NCBI RefSeq assembly: GCF_000499785.1 | Contig: NZ_HG726025.1 | Span: 207,586-271,585 of the forward strand | Length of the DNA stretch: 64,000 nucleotides | Source of the DNA: Bacteroides neonati | Lineage (GTDB): Bacteria; Bacteroidota; Bacteroidia; Bacteroidales; Bacteroidaceae | Direction: 5' to 3' | Notes under the pieces: generated by a model | What the model was told of the DNA's origin: nothing | What the model saw: the letters and a program-made list of their open reading frames with translations, nothing else | Databases searched by the model: none | Program-made: the position numbers and the translations under genes | Shown: one piece after another, positions 34,092 through 42,809 of the stretch | Layout of the letters: every line of letters starts with the position of its first letter | Position numbering within the stretch: position 1 is the stretch's first letter

Positions 34092-34130
34092 AAATAAAGC
34101 CGATCATTTATCCGACGATCAGCTTTATTT
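34092..34130 (-). terminator. Terminator of the outer-membrane-protein operon
   Basis: AAATAAAGC-GATC (34092-34105) pairs with GATC-GCTTTATTT (34117-34130). On the minus strand it is followed by T/A-rich sequence, 18 bp after the stop of the disrupted barrel gene. Confidence 0.75.
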
Positions 34131-34147
34131 ATATCAACAATTATGGT

Positions 34148-34761
34148 TTACCAATACCAGCAAACACCGAATGAAAATGGATATAACTCGGGGCCTTTGT
34201 TTTTCTCAAAAAGCCCATAGGTGGCATATCGCATATATACTCCGATATCGCTATATCCTCCTTGTACCAATAGATTGAGGCCTACCGGGCGTACGTTCAA
34301 TCCCTTATCAATAGTCTCTTTATGTCCGTCGTATTTTACTTTTGAGTGGATGCCATGACGTATTTCTGCTTCCAGACCTGCCGATAGGAATATAGGACCA
34401 CGGCCGTTGATGCGCTTTTGCCATTCGAGAGCAACCGGTACACGGAAGTAGAAATAGCGTAAGCGACTTTGGTTGTAATAAACACCGTCGGGGGCAGGAT
34501 AATTGTTGGTCACTCCATCTATTTCGCGGAAGGCCGTATTATTGTCAAGCCTGAAAGAGATATAACCCCAACCTAGTCCGCCGCTAATGCCCCACTGTTT
34601 ATTACGACTCAATGTAGCATCTACTTCAAACAAGGTAAATCCTATTTCCCATGATTTCAATGCGTTCAGGTCAACCGAATTGGGTGTATTGTAATTAGCG
34701 AAGCCATCATATAGTTGGGTATACCCCATGTATATACCCGCATTATGAGGTTCAAAACGAT
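34148..34761 (-). pseudogene. 3' part of an outer-membrane barrel protein split by IS1380-family element
   Basis: This fragment encodes about 203 residues in frame (...YRFEPHNAGIYMGYTQLYDGF to the stop at 34148). They are rich in alternating aromatic and glycine residues and end FSFGVCWYW, as in small Bacteroides outer-membrane beta-barrel proteins. An internal ATG at 34729 gives a 193-aa ORF, but no signal peptide remains. Removing the IS and one AATTA copy joins it in frame to 36354-36630, restoring a 296-aa protein (891 bp with stop). Confidence 0.85.
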
Positions 34762-34766
34762 AATTA

Positions 34767-36353
34767 CCTCAAATCCGCAGCTAATTTATAACTGATTCAA
34801 ATAGCGATTTAATTCACCTAATAGTTCCTACTCGTAGCTTTTCCCCCTGCTTTTCTCCTTGATTTCAGGTTATAGGGCATAGCTTCCCCTTTCCCCAGTT
34901 AGCTGAAGGCATAAGTAATCCCACGAAAAGTTGTTTTTACGGACTCCAAAGCAACTTGTATGGTTTGTCGGAATAAATATTGAGTACCCATTGTCTGCCT
35001 GTCTTTACCCATTTCGCAGGAACTGTAATGAATCGAAAGATAAATCGTTTGACTCGGCTTACCGGTTCAATATCTTCAAACACGGCTGCAACCTTCTCAA
35101 TAAGGTAAGCATAAAAGTTTTTAGCCATGGCTGTAAGTAGCAGGAATACTGTATTCTCTTTGAGGAATGAACAGGGAAGATGACTCCACCCGAAATCGTT
35201 ATTCATCATGTCGAATGTTCTTTCACAGGCTCCACGAGCATTGTAGAAGAGTACAATGTCTTTTTCAGAACTTTCATGGTCATTGGTTAAGATGCACCGA
35301 TAGGTGTATTCACCATCAAATAGGTCCAATTGGTTGTCCTTACGCTTTTGCCTTTGAATAACAAGTCGGTAGTTTTCTTCTTGCAAAAAGGAAGTAAAAG
35401 GTATGGAGGTCACTTCATAATTCTCGAAGTTGATTTCTTCTTTTTTCCAATCTGTGATTTTCGTCATTTCTTCATACAGAGACTGACATTTGCCGGCTCG
35501 TATGTAGAACTTGTTGCAGTAGCCATGTGTCATACGGATAATCTCTTCCGAATAAGAACCACAGTCCATCCGGCAACGGTCTATGAATATTCCCCTATCG
35601 GCCAAACGACGAAAAGTCCGTTGGAGCGTATCCGCTTGACGAAAACGGACATTTGCGTTTGCGGCCCGATTTTCCACACCAACAATGTTACCACCAATAG
35701 TTGCCGTGCCGGGGAAATAACCACGTTTTTTCTTGTAAGAATACTGAGTGTCATACTTTTCTGTGGGAATAAACTGGTGGTCGAAGTCCAAGTTATAAAG
35801 CGTGTTTGGCTTGAGTTGTTCTGTTTGAAGGAGCATATCGAGCATCAAACTATTAAGCTGTTCCGCCTTATTGAAAGCATAGCTTGCTCCTTTTTGGGAA
35901 GTATAGTGGATATCCAATTCTGCGAGTTCTTTTATGCCTCTCAATAAAGTATCCGGACTGGGGATTTCAGTATCCGGGCGTAATTCAAGATGTTTGCCAA
36001 GGTGTTTGCCGATATCTTCGATGTGGTCACCGCCGCAATAGTAGATCCAAAATAGGCTCGAAATAATTTCGCTATATTGGTAACCGGCGTAGGAAGAACG
36101 TAATCCTAAAGATTTATCGATCACGGAATTCAGTCCTAAACGAGAAAATTCATCCATTGCGTAAAATATACCCCCAAAAGGAGTGATATTATCTGATTTT
36201 ATGGCTATTTTTGTTGTCATATGCACAAGTACCTTTATGGTTTGTTTGGTAGCACTAATTTAGGTGAATCTTGTGACATAACCAAACCTTGAGGATGTTA
36301 TTCATCCTCAAGTGTTTGGATTCTCTGAAAATAATATGACTGCGGATTTAAGG
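34767..36353 (-). mobile_element. Complete IS1380-family insertion sequence (1587 bp)
   Basis: The element is bounded by inverted repeats CCTCAAATCCGCAG (34767-34780) and, at the right, the complement of CCTTAAATCCGCAG (36340-36353), with one mismatch in 14. Both sides carry the 5-bp duplication AATTA (34762-34766 and 36354-36358). It holds one transposase gene in the orientation of the gene it interrupts. The clean ends and duplication indicate a recent, intact insertion. Closely related elements are common in Bacteroides and can activate neighbouring genes. Confidence 0.92.
34937..36226 (-). CDS. IS1380-family transposase
   Basis: A 429-aa DDE transposase without visible truncation. Segments include YQYSEIISSLFWIYYCGGD near the N-terminus, LDFDHQFIPTEKYDTQYSYKKKRGYFPG in the catalytic core, RMDCGSYSEE for the second acidic region, and YNARGACERTFDMMNNDFGW carrying the C-terminal Glu. 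It cuts and rejoins the element's 14-bp ends. Confidence 0.93.
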   Translation of the reverse strand: MHMTTKIAIKSDNITPFGGIFYAMDEFSRLGLNSVIDKSLGLRSSYAGYQYSEIISSLFWIYYCGGDHIEDIGKHLGKHLELRPDTEIPSPDTLLRGIKELAELDIHYTSQKGASYAFNKAEQLNSLMLDMLLQTEQLKPNTLYNLDFDHQFIPTEKYDTQYSYKKKRGYFPGTATIGGNIVGVENRAANANVRFRQADTLQRTFRRLADRGIFIDRCRMDCGSYSEEIIRMTHGYCNKFYIRAGKCQSLYEEMTKITDWKKEEINFENYEVTSIPFTSFLQEENYRLVIQRQKRKDNQLDLFDGEYTYRCILTNDHESSEKDIVLFYNARGACERTFDMMNNDFGWSHLPCSFLKENTVFLLLTAMAKNFYAYLIEKVAAVFEDIEPVSRVKRFIFRFITVPAKWVKTGRQWVLNIYSDKPYKLLWSP

Positions 36354-36630
36354 AATTACTACGTTTCTTGGTAAAAGGAACGGTGAGTGAAATTCGTCGT
36401 TCGGTGCTCTGCCCATCCATATAAACGCCTTCGAATATCTGGTCGTTTTCAATCGTATCGCCACGCGATGATTCTTCGAAGAGTTTCACTTTTACTTTTC
36501 CATCGCGCTCTTTGATAACAATTTTCCGGCCATTGAGCAACAAGGTAGTATCTTGGCGGGCATTTTCTTGTGCATACCCTGTTAGGCTCACCAGTATGCC
36601 TAACAGTACAATCAGTTGTTTCATATTCAT
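36354..36630 (-). pseudogene. 5' part of the IS-disrupted outer-membrane barrel protein
   Basis: It encodes the signal peptide (MNMKQLIVLLGILVSLTGYAQ) and a plug-like N-terminal region (DTTLLLNGRKIVIKERDGKVKVKLFE...FEGVYMDGQSTERRISLTVPFTKKRSN). The open frame runs past the insertion point into the IS and stops at 36298, so the translated product would carry about 17 IS-encoded residues (ending TLEDE). It is 11 bp after the DUF4252 gene and was the last gene of that operon. Confidence 0.85.
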
Positions 36631-36641
36631 TATTTTATGGA

Positions 36642-37091
36642 TTAATTCTTTTTCATAAACAACATGGTTACCAGATCGTCGGCTTCCAGTTCGCCTTCAA
36701 TGTAGATCAGTGTGGCACCTCCTTTTTTGCTTGTTTTGAAGAGGATGAAGCGGTTCACATCTTCCTTGATTTGCGGTAGCTGATAGTAACCCGACTGTAT
36801 TTGTCCGCCCTCGACTACCTCTTTCACCTTCTTTGCCTTCTTTTTATCGGCTTCAAGGCTGCGTAGTAAGGTGGGCATCGCTTCTTCGGCATCTTTGAAC
36901 ACAAGGCTTTTGTATAATTCCATTTGGTAGGTGTCGAGCATTTCATTAGATAGTTCGACCATGGTCACTCCTTTCTGCTTTCCATACTTTTGAAAGACGG
37001 AGGCTATTTGCAGTCCTTGCTGTGCTTGTGCAACTGTGGTAAATAGTGCAAATAGCAGGAGGGTTAGGGTAGTGCGAATGACTTTATTCAT
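36642..37091 (-). CDS. DUF4252 domain-containing exported protein
   Basis: A 149-aa protein starting MNKVIRTTLTLLLFALFTTVAQAQ, a signal peptide. An earlier in-frame start would place 18 charged residues ahead of it and is rejected. The mature part has the DUF4252 pattern (VFQKYGKQKGVTMVELS, then a Lys-rich helix, NRFILFKTSKKGGATLIYIEG). Its function is unknown. The family is regularly found next to ECF sigma and anti-sigma genes in Bacteroidetes, as here. Confidence 0.85.
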   Translation of the reverse strand: MNKVIRTTLTLLLFALFTTVAQAQQGLQIASVFQKYGKQKGVTMVELSNEMLDTYQMELYKSLVFKDAEEAMPTLLRSLEADKKKAKKVKEVVEGGQIQSGYYQLPQIKEDVNRFILFKTSKKGGATLIYIEGELEADDLVTMLFMKKN

Positions 37092-37125
37092 AGGTTTTCT
37101 TCTATTGGTAAATTTCTGTTTTGGC

Positions 37126-37569
37126 TTATTCGAATAAGGTGGCAAAGACCTCTTCTTCGTTGAGGCTAACCTCTTCGAAAGCGGCTGTTGCCTGTTGATG
37201 TATCAGCTTTGCATCGGTATATTGCTTCCCGTCGATGATTACATAGCTGTCCGGCTTTTCATGAAACGGATAGCCGATGCCGGCAATACCAAGTAGCAGT
37301 AGCAATCCGGCAGCAATTCCACCCAAGCTATAGAGTAGGATACGGCGTGGATGAAGTATTCGGTTATTATCAACCGAAGTGTGTGCCGTAGGTACTGCAC
37401 CCTTTTTCTTATCCGTTTTATTTTCTTCTGCCAGAAAAGCAAACATCGGTCGATACATCTCCAATTGTTCGGGTACGATGCCGCTTGTGAAGAACTGACG
37501 CAACTCGCGTTCTTCTTCGCAGGTTGTTTCACCTTCGAAATACTTGGTCAGTAATGTTTCTATATTCAT
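37126..37569 (-). CDS. Anti-sigma-factor-like single-span membrane protein
   Basis: A 147-aa protein with an N-terminal cytoplasmic part (NIETLLTKYFEGETTCEEERELRQFF), a membrane helix at about 77-97 (ILLYSLGGIAAGLLLLLGIAG) and a short periplasmic tail. The start overlaps the sigma-factor stop by 4 bp. The N-terminal motif, size and coupling to the sigma gene support an anti-sigma role, although no zinc-binding HxxxCxxC is present. Confidence 0.75.
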   Translation of the reverse strand: MNIETLLTKYFEGETTCEEERELRQFFTSGIVPEQLEMYRPMFAFLAEENKTDKKKGAVPTAHTSVDNNRILHPRRILLYSLGGIAAGLLLLLGIAGIGYPFHEKPDSYVIIDGKQYTDAKLIHQQATAAFEEVSLNEEEVFATLFE

Positions 37570-38084
37570 GCTTCGTTCCTCCTTTTTCGTTCTATAGCTT
37601 GCAAATACAGCTCTCTTACCCGTTTTCGTGCTCTCGATAAATTGCTACGGATAGACTCTGCACTGCATCCGGTTATTTCGGCTATCTCTTCAGTTTCGTA
37701 CTCCTGTACATCTTTCATCTGGATGATGGTGCGTTGAAGAGTTGGCAACGAATCGATAATCTCTCTCATCAATCGAAATTCATCTTTTTCTTCGAGTAGG
37801 CGATCGGGTGTAGAAGCCGTGGAAGGGGCTTGCACCCATTCAAGTGATACGGCATCCGGTTTTTTACTTCGCCACATGTCCATGCAGTGATGATGAGTCA
37901 TGGTCATGGCAAAAGCCTCAATACTGCGGTACTCTTCCAGTTTTTCACGCATATTCCATAGCTTCAGCATCACCTCCTGTATCGCATCTTCTGCGTCATC
38001 GGGGGTATCAGTCAGCCTCTTCGCATAGTTCAGTAACTTACTGCGTAGTGGAATTACGGTTAATTTGAATTGTTTGAGTTCCAT
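37566..38084 (-). CDS. ECF sigma-70 factor
   Basis: A 172-aa protein with region 2 (LLNYAKRLTDTPDDAEDAIQEVMLKLW) and region 4 (LPTLQRTIIQMKDVQEYETEEIAEITGCSAESIRSNLSRARKRV). ATG 38084 (MELKQFK) is preferred to an upstream in-frame start whose extra 27 residues look like translated spacer. It heads the operon sigma, anti-sigma, DUF4252, barrel protein. The last gene is now broken by the IS. Confidence 0.92.
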   Translation of the reverse strand: MELKQFKLTVIPLRSKLLNYAKRLTDTPDDAEDAIQEVMLKLWNMREKLEEYRSIEAFAMTMTHHHCMDMWRSKKPDAVSLEWVQAPSTASTPDRLLEEKDEFRLMREIIDSLPTLQRTIIQMKDVQEYETEEIAEITGCSAESIRSNLSRARKRVRELYLQAIERKRRNEA

Positions 38085-38132
38085 TGATATGAAGAAGACG
38101 AAAGCACAACGTAAAACGTGACATCCGAAAAT

Positions 38133-38166
38133 AAAAAAAGTGATGAATTTGTTCGTATTCATCACT
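38133..38166 (-). terminator. Terminator of the Gfo/Idh oxidoreductase gene
   Basis: On the minus strand, AGTGATGAAT pairs with ATTCATCACT (38157-38166 with 38139-38148) and is followed by seven T. It lies 16 bp after the stop at 38182. Confidence 0.88.
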
Positions 38167-38181
38167 CATCATCTGTGGGGA

Positions 38182-39168
38182 TTATAATTTCTCCAGAATC
38201 TTATCCATCACCCAGTTTGTCAGGGTGGCACTTTCGCCGTCACAGGTGCAAACCGACTTGCCCAATAAATGATCGACCACAGCCTGGATCAACGGTTGCT
38301 GTACATGATCGGGGTTTTCGATATAGAACTCTTCACGTCCTTTTTCGGTATGTAAAGCAATGGGGTCGAAGGAGAATACCGAGAAACAAATCATGCCTTT
38401 ATCGCCGATAATTTCGATGCGATCTTCTTTGGCCGATTCGTGTCCGACAAAGCACCACGAACCACTACCCACCAATCCGCTATCGAATTGGAAACAGGCA
38501 CTAAGGGTATCTTCCGTTGCATACAGTCCGCCACGGTTGCTCTTGAAACCACTGGCTTTGAGAATGCAGCCAAACAGATCTTGCAACAAGTCGATTTGGT
38601 GTGGAGCCAAGTCATAGAAATATCCACCTCCTGCTATATCGGGTTGTACACGCCACGGCAAGTTCTCGCGGTTGTAGTCCAGATCGCGCGGAGGTTGTGC
38701 AAAACGAATTTGTATATTAATGACGTTGCCCACATAACCCTCTTCTACCAACTCTTTGACCTTATTAAAATAAGGCAGGTAGCGACGATAGTATGCAACG
38801 AAGCATGGCACTCCCGTTTCGCGAGAGATACGGTTGATACGTGTACACTCTTCGTAAGTAACCGCCATGGGCTTTTCAATATATACCGGCTTACCTGCTT
38901 TCATCGCCATGATAGCGTAGGTTGCATGCGAGGAAGGGGGAGTTGCAATGTAGATAGCGTTAATCTCCGGATCATCAATTAACTCCTGAGCATCGTCATA
39001 CCATTTCTTGATGCCCCTTTCCTGTGCATAAGCTTTCGCTTTGGCAAGGTCGCGACTCATCACTGCCACTACTTCGGAATGTTCTACTTTTCGGAATGCG
39101 GGGCCGCTTTTATACTTGGTTACTTCGCCGCAACCGATAAAGCCCCATTTAATAATCTTCTCGCTCAT
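38182..39168 (-). CDS. Gfo/Idh/MocA family oxidoreductase
   Basis: A 328-aa protein with an N-terminal Rossmann fold (GFIGCGEVTKYKSGPAFRKVE) for NAD(P), the EKPMAVTYEEC catalytic-lysine segment (EKP) and a C-terminal alpha/beta domain. The family oxidises or reduces sugar-like and inositol-like substrates. The exact one is unknown. It is monocistronic, with its own terminator. Confidence 0.92.
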   Translation of the reverse strand: MSEKIIKWGFIGCGEVTKYKSGPAFRKVEHSEVVAVMSRDLAKAKAYAQERGIKKWYDDAQELIDDPEINAIYIATPPSSHATYAIMAMKAGKPVYIEKPMAVTYEECTRINRISRETGVPCFVAYYRRYLPYFNKVKELVEEGYVGNVINIQIRFAQPPRDLDYNRENLPWRVQPDIAGGGYFYDLAPHQIDLLQDLFGCILKASGFKSNRGGLYATEDTLSACFQFDSGLVGSGSWCFVGHESAKEDRIEIIGDKGMICFSVFSFDPIALHTEKGREEFYIENPDHVQQPLIQAVVDHLLGKSVCTCDGESATLTNWVMDKILEKL

Positions 39169-39241
39169 ACCTTCTTAATTTATTGGAAATGCAAATATAC
39201 TCTTTTTTTAGGTAAGAATCCAGCGAAAGCGGTCGAACGGG

Positions 39242-40063
39242 TTATTTCTTTCTGTAGTATTTCTTATAGATCTGTTGGTACTGATCTTTTTTCCGAAAAT
39301 CTTTCAGCCAACTATTCAGGCTATCGAGCAATGCCGGCGATTGTTTACTTACCGCCCATGAGTAGAATTGTGTAAAGCTGATGGCGGTATTGATGTCTAA
39401 CTGGGGCATCGAATCGATGGATGCACGGGCAATGCTTTCGTCACATACGGCATAGTCAATATCGCCATGGGCAACCATTGCCATCAATTGCTCGGTTCCG
39501 TACTTCTCGACTTCCTGAATATAGATCGTATCGCCAATCTCGTTGCTCAGGTTGTGAATACGCAAGATGGAAGGAGAACCTTTTACTACATGTAGAGTAC
39601 GTCCAGCCAGATCGAGTTGGCTTTTGATATAGAGTGAGTCGCCTTCTACTTTCTTTCGCTGTATCAGCACTTGTTTGCTGAGTATGATGGGAGAGGTGAG
39701 GAGTAGCGAGTCTTTCAGTTCGCTGGTGGCTAAAAGATCGCTGGCGATAACGTCATACGTGCCGTTGCTTAATCCTTTCAGGCGTTGGTCGAAACTCATA
39801 ACGGGATACAAATTGGCTTTCAGTCCTTTGTCGTGTGCAAAGGCCTCTATCAGTTCGTAATGGAACCCCGAAATAGTGTCGCCATCTACATAAAAACTGA
39901 TCGAATTATACTCCGTAGCCACGTTGATAGTACCTTCTTTTTTTATCTCTGCATAGTCTCGCGGATGTCCTGTTGGCTGCTCCTGATCATTAGATCGAAA
40001 AAGTAGTATGGCAACAATAATCACTACCGAGATAGTGAGGTAAAGATACTTAAATCGTTTCAT
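39242..40063 (-). CDS. Family 3 solute-binding-like protein with membrane anchor
   Basis: A 273-aa protein with one N-terminal hydrophobic segment (about 5-22, no lipobox) followed by an amino-acid-type solute-binding fold: TINVATEYNSISFYVDGDTISGFHYELIEAFA, then DVIASDLLATSELKDSLLLTSP. It resembles the sensor half of MltF, without a lytic transglycosylase domain. No ABC permease lies nearby, so it may sense a ligand and not feed an importer. It is 9 bp downstream of the putative porin gene. Confidence 0.82.
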   Translation of the reverse strand: MKRFKYLYLTISVVIIVAILLFRSNDQEQPTGHPRDYAEIKKEGTINVATEYNSISFYVDGDTISGFHYELIEAFAHDKGLKANLYPVMSFDQRLKGLSNGTYDVIASDLLATSELKDSLLLTSPIILSKQVLIQRKKVEGDSLYIKSQLDLAGRTLHVVKGSPSILRIHNLSNEIGDTIYIQEVEKYGTEQLMAMVAHGDIDYAVCDESIARASIDSMPQLDINTAISFTQFYSWAVSKQSPALLDSLNSWLKDFRKKDQYQQIYKKYYRKK

Positions 40064-40072
40064 AAAACAGCA

Positions 40073-42130
40073 TTAATCATAAAAGTTCCAGGAGATACCA
40101 ATCTTGAACAGACGCGGATTGATTGGGTAATGAGGTGCAAGGAAGTAGTTTGACTTGCCCGAACCTTGATTTACGTGATACATCATCGCGAAGATGCGTG
40201 TACGTTTAAGGTGCAGGTTGGCATACACGTTTACGATAGGATAACCGCCTATTTCCACTTGGTCGCTTTCGGGCTGCAAATAGAATTGTTGAATAGCAGG
40301 CAGATAGGCCGGTGCATAATATTTAGTAAAATAACGTACGTCTGCACCCAGTTGTACCGTTAGTACTTTAGCCAATTTGGTTTGCAGGTACAGATTATGA
40401 TAGAGTGAAAATTCGGGCAGTGGCAGTACTCCCATATTGCTTGACTTTTGCCAGCTCACTTCGTTGTCAAGGTGAAAAATACCTAAGTGAAAATTCTGCT
40501 CCAAAATAGCCGACAGTACTTGAATATTGCCTCCATGTTGTTGTGGCAAGGCTTGTTGGTTGAAGTACGTATAGTTTTTAATATTCTCTACCCCCGCTCT
40601 GAGCTTGGTTTGCCAGCGGTCGATATTGATTTCGCCTTCTAAGCGTGTGCGGAATTCTTTATCCATATTGTCATTGTCCCAATAAAAATGCTTGGAGTGG
40701 TAATGACGCATATAGAATGAAGGCAATGTATTGGTTACCGAGGCGCGTGCAATGAAACTCACCGTATCTTTCCAGAGACGGAAGTTCAAATCCATATTTC
40801 CATTGGCACGAAACTGACCGATGGCTTTACCAAGTAAACCGACTTCGCCCGTTGCCTGATAGTGAAGAACGTTACCTTGACGCTTGGATAGTTCGGCTCC
40901 CACAAATACCTCGTTTTCGGTATACTGGTCTACACTGGTAGAGTCCTTATCCATCAGGTAGTAGTTACTTAATTTGTACGAGGCGTAGGCGGTTAGTCCG
41001 GCTTTGGCGTACTTATTGAATCCCTCGAGCAGGGCAATGCCCAATGTGTTCTTGATACTAAAAGCGGTAGTAGAGTCGTTGATGGCCGATGTGCCCGGTT
41101 TGATGTATGTATTTTGATAATAGTTATCTACTTTATCGAGTGAGGTAAAGCGGTGGCGTGTTCGTTCCAGTTTCATGGTATGAATGAAACTGGTTACAGG
41201 TACAAACTCCTTCTTTGCCGGTGTGCTGTCGTTTTTGGCTTTTTCTATTTCGCGTTGAAAACCCAGTTTATATCGCTGTGCCAGAAATACATAGAAGTCT
41301 TTGTTGTTGTTGGCGCTTTGGCTCAGTACGGTTGGAATGTTTTGCGACTCATAGGTTTTTCCACCACTTGCCATTGCCTGAGGGTCGGTGATGTAACGGT
41401 CGTCACTGACACCTCCGTTTTCGTTCATCTTCATGTTGTTGTTGCTATAAAGCAAACTTGCTTCGTAGCGATCGCCAATGTAACTACCAAAAAGAGCCGC
41501 ATTAAAGAAAGAGGTATTCTGGCTATTGTAATATCCCCGCCCATACAGGTAATCGATATTGAAGCCGAAAGCCAGTTGTTTGTTTACATTGACCGAGAAG
41601 TAGGACTTGAATCGTTCTTCGCCATTTATCTTGCTACCTGCTTTGTAATAGGTCAGGTTGGTATAAGGCACGTTACTATTTGTGAAGTTAAATTCGTCGG
41701 GGCGTACAAAGAAGCTCGAAAAGGGTTCCATAAAGATGGTTGGTTCGGAATCCCGTCGGTCGAAGAAAATGCGCGAAAGGCGTGGAGAACCTAAGTTGCC
41801 CAGATAATTGTAGTGTCCTTTGATACCCTCTACCAAGTTCGTGTTTTGGAAGAATTTATAGGTTGTATCGGCCGGAATGCGGTTGATGTTGCCGAGGTTT
41901 TCGCTCAAATGCCACATATAGAGTGTGGGCGGAAGGCTTTGCACTTCTACATTGGAGCTGTCGGGGTTTTGTGGACGCATGGCGGGATCGACCTGATTGC
42001 CATATTGGTCTACAATATTGCCATACTGATCCTTGCGATCACCGTAAGGATTGTTGGGAGTGACCTGTGCTTGCGTAGCTAGCTGGCCTACAATGAAAAG
42101 CAGTATATATGTAAGTAGAATTCGTCTCAT
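40073..42130 (-). CDS. Putative porin (large outer-membrane barrel)
   Basis: With the start at 42130 (MRRILLTYILLFIVGQLATQAQ, signal peptide) the protein has 685 aa. The N-terminal mature part is rich in Asn/Asp/Gly and Pro (TPNNPYGDRKDQYGNIVDQYGNQVDP). The rest is a long run of alternating barrel strands with aromatic girdles, ending FKIGISWNFYD. This is the Bacteroidetes putative-porin family, and its cargo is unknown. It is coupled to the solute-binding-like gene. Confidence 0.85.
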   Translation of the reverse strand: MRRILLTYILLFIVGQLATQAQVTPNNPYGDRKDQYGNIVDQYGNQVDPAMRPQNPDSSNVEVQSLPPTLYMWHLSENLGNINRIPADTTYKFFQNTNLVEGIKGHYNYLGNLGSPRLSRIFFDRRDSEPTIFMEPFSSFFVRPDEFNFTNSNVPYTNLTYYKAGSKINGEERFKSYFSVNVNKQLAFGFNIDYLYGRGYYNSQNTSFFNAALFGSYIGDRYEASLLYSNNNMKMNENGGVSDDRYITDPQAMASGGKTYESQNIPTVLSQSANNNKDFYVFLAQRYKLGFQREIEKAKNDSTPAKKEFVPVTSFIHTMKLERTRHRFTSLDKVDNYYQNTYIKPGTSAINDSTTAFSIKNTLGIALLEGFNKYAKAGLTAYASYKLSNYYLMDKDSTSVDQYTENEVFVGAELSKRQGNVLHYQATGEVGLLGKAIGQFRANGNMDLNFRLWKDTVSFIARASVTNTLPSFYMRHYHSKHFYWDNDNMDKEFRTRLEGEINIDRWQTKLRAGVENIKNYTYFNQQALPQQHGGNIQVLSAILEQNFHLGIFHLDNEVSWQKSSNMGVLPLPEFSLYHNLYLQTKLAKVLTVQLGADVRYFTKYYAPAYLPAIQQFYLQPESDQVEIGGYPIVNVYANLHLKRTRIFAMMYHVNQGSGKSNYFLAPHYPINPRLFKIGISWNFYD

Positions 42131-42155
42131 AATTGAGCACAAAGATACAATAAAT

Positions 42156-42245
42156 AAGCGAAGAGCGAAGAGCGAAGGGTGAAAAGTTACGATGCAGCCC
42201 TCTGCGTTAAAAACTCTTCACTCTTTGCTTTTCGCTCTTCACTCT
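42156..42245. repeat. GCGAAGA / TCTTCGC-type repeats forming an imperfect hairpin
   Basis: Direct repeats AGCGAAG(A/G) at 42157-42183 face TCTTCACTCTTTGCTTTTCGCTCTTCACTCT-like sequence at 42222-42245, giving a long imperfect stem. It sits right behind the stop of the gamma-subunit gene and probably ends that operon. It is low in complexity and likely variable between strains. Confidence 0.6.
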
Positions 42246-42246
42246 T

Positions 42247-42789
42247 TTAAACTTCTTTAATCAGCTCCATTCCCTTTTTGATAGCCGCTTCATTCATCGG
42301 TATCAGGTGGTGGTGGCGTTCGGGAAGTGTTTTCTTCAATCCTTTCAATACACTTTCGAGTGATACGACGGGGCGAAGCTTCAACAAGCCTCCCAGTACA
42401 ATCATGTTAAAAGCTTTGGCGTTGTTCATTTCATTGGCAGCATCCATGGCATCGATACGATATACTTTGATATCCTTTCGTGTGGGTGGGTGAATGATAC
42501 CGTATCCGTCGTAAATCAGGATACCACCGGGTTTTACACGGCTTTCGAACTTCTCCAGGGAAGGTTGATTGAGGATGATAGCCGCATCGTATTTGCTCAA
42601 GATAGGCGAGGAGATACGCTCATCGCTTACAATTACTGTTACGTTGGCTGTTCCACCCCGTTGCTCGGGTCCATAGGCCGGCATCCAGGTTACTTCTTTG
42701 CCTTCCATCAGTCCGGAATAAGCCAAAATCTTTCCCATAGACAGTACACCCTGTCCACCGAATCCTGCTATAATAATTTCTTCTTTCAT
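42247..42789 (-). CDS. 2-oxoacid:acceptor oxidoreductase, gamma subunit
   Basis: A 180-aa protein matching the gamma-domain fold (EIIIAGFGGQGVLSMGKILAYSG, MPAYGPEQRGGTANVTV). It combines with the beta, alpha and ferredoxin subunits encoded upstream to decarboxylate 2-oxoacids to acyl-CoA while reducing ferredoxin. It is the last gene of the operon, 20 bp after the beta subunit. Confidence 0.93.
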   Translation of the reverse strand: MKEEIIIAGFGGQGVLSMGKILAYSGLMEGKEVTWMPAYGPEQRGGTANVTVIVSDERISSPILSKYDAAIILNQPSLEKFESRVKPGGILIYDGYGIIHPPTRKDIKVYRIDAMDAANEMNNAKAFNMIVLGGLLKLRPVVSLESVLKGLKKTLPERHHHLIPMNEAAIKKGMELIKEV

Positions 42790-42809
42790 TTTCCTGTTGA
42801 CTTTTAGCG

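Noticed and set aside
36291..36300. GAGG at 36291-36294 as the right end of the IS
   Set aside because: Only six bases match the left end and no target duplication fits. The end at 36353 gives a 14-bp repeat with one mismatch and AATTA on both sides.
36298..36630. 110-aa ORF as an intact small protein
   Set aside because: Its last 17 or so residues are encoded by the IS. The native frame continues at 34761.
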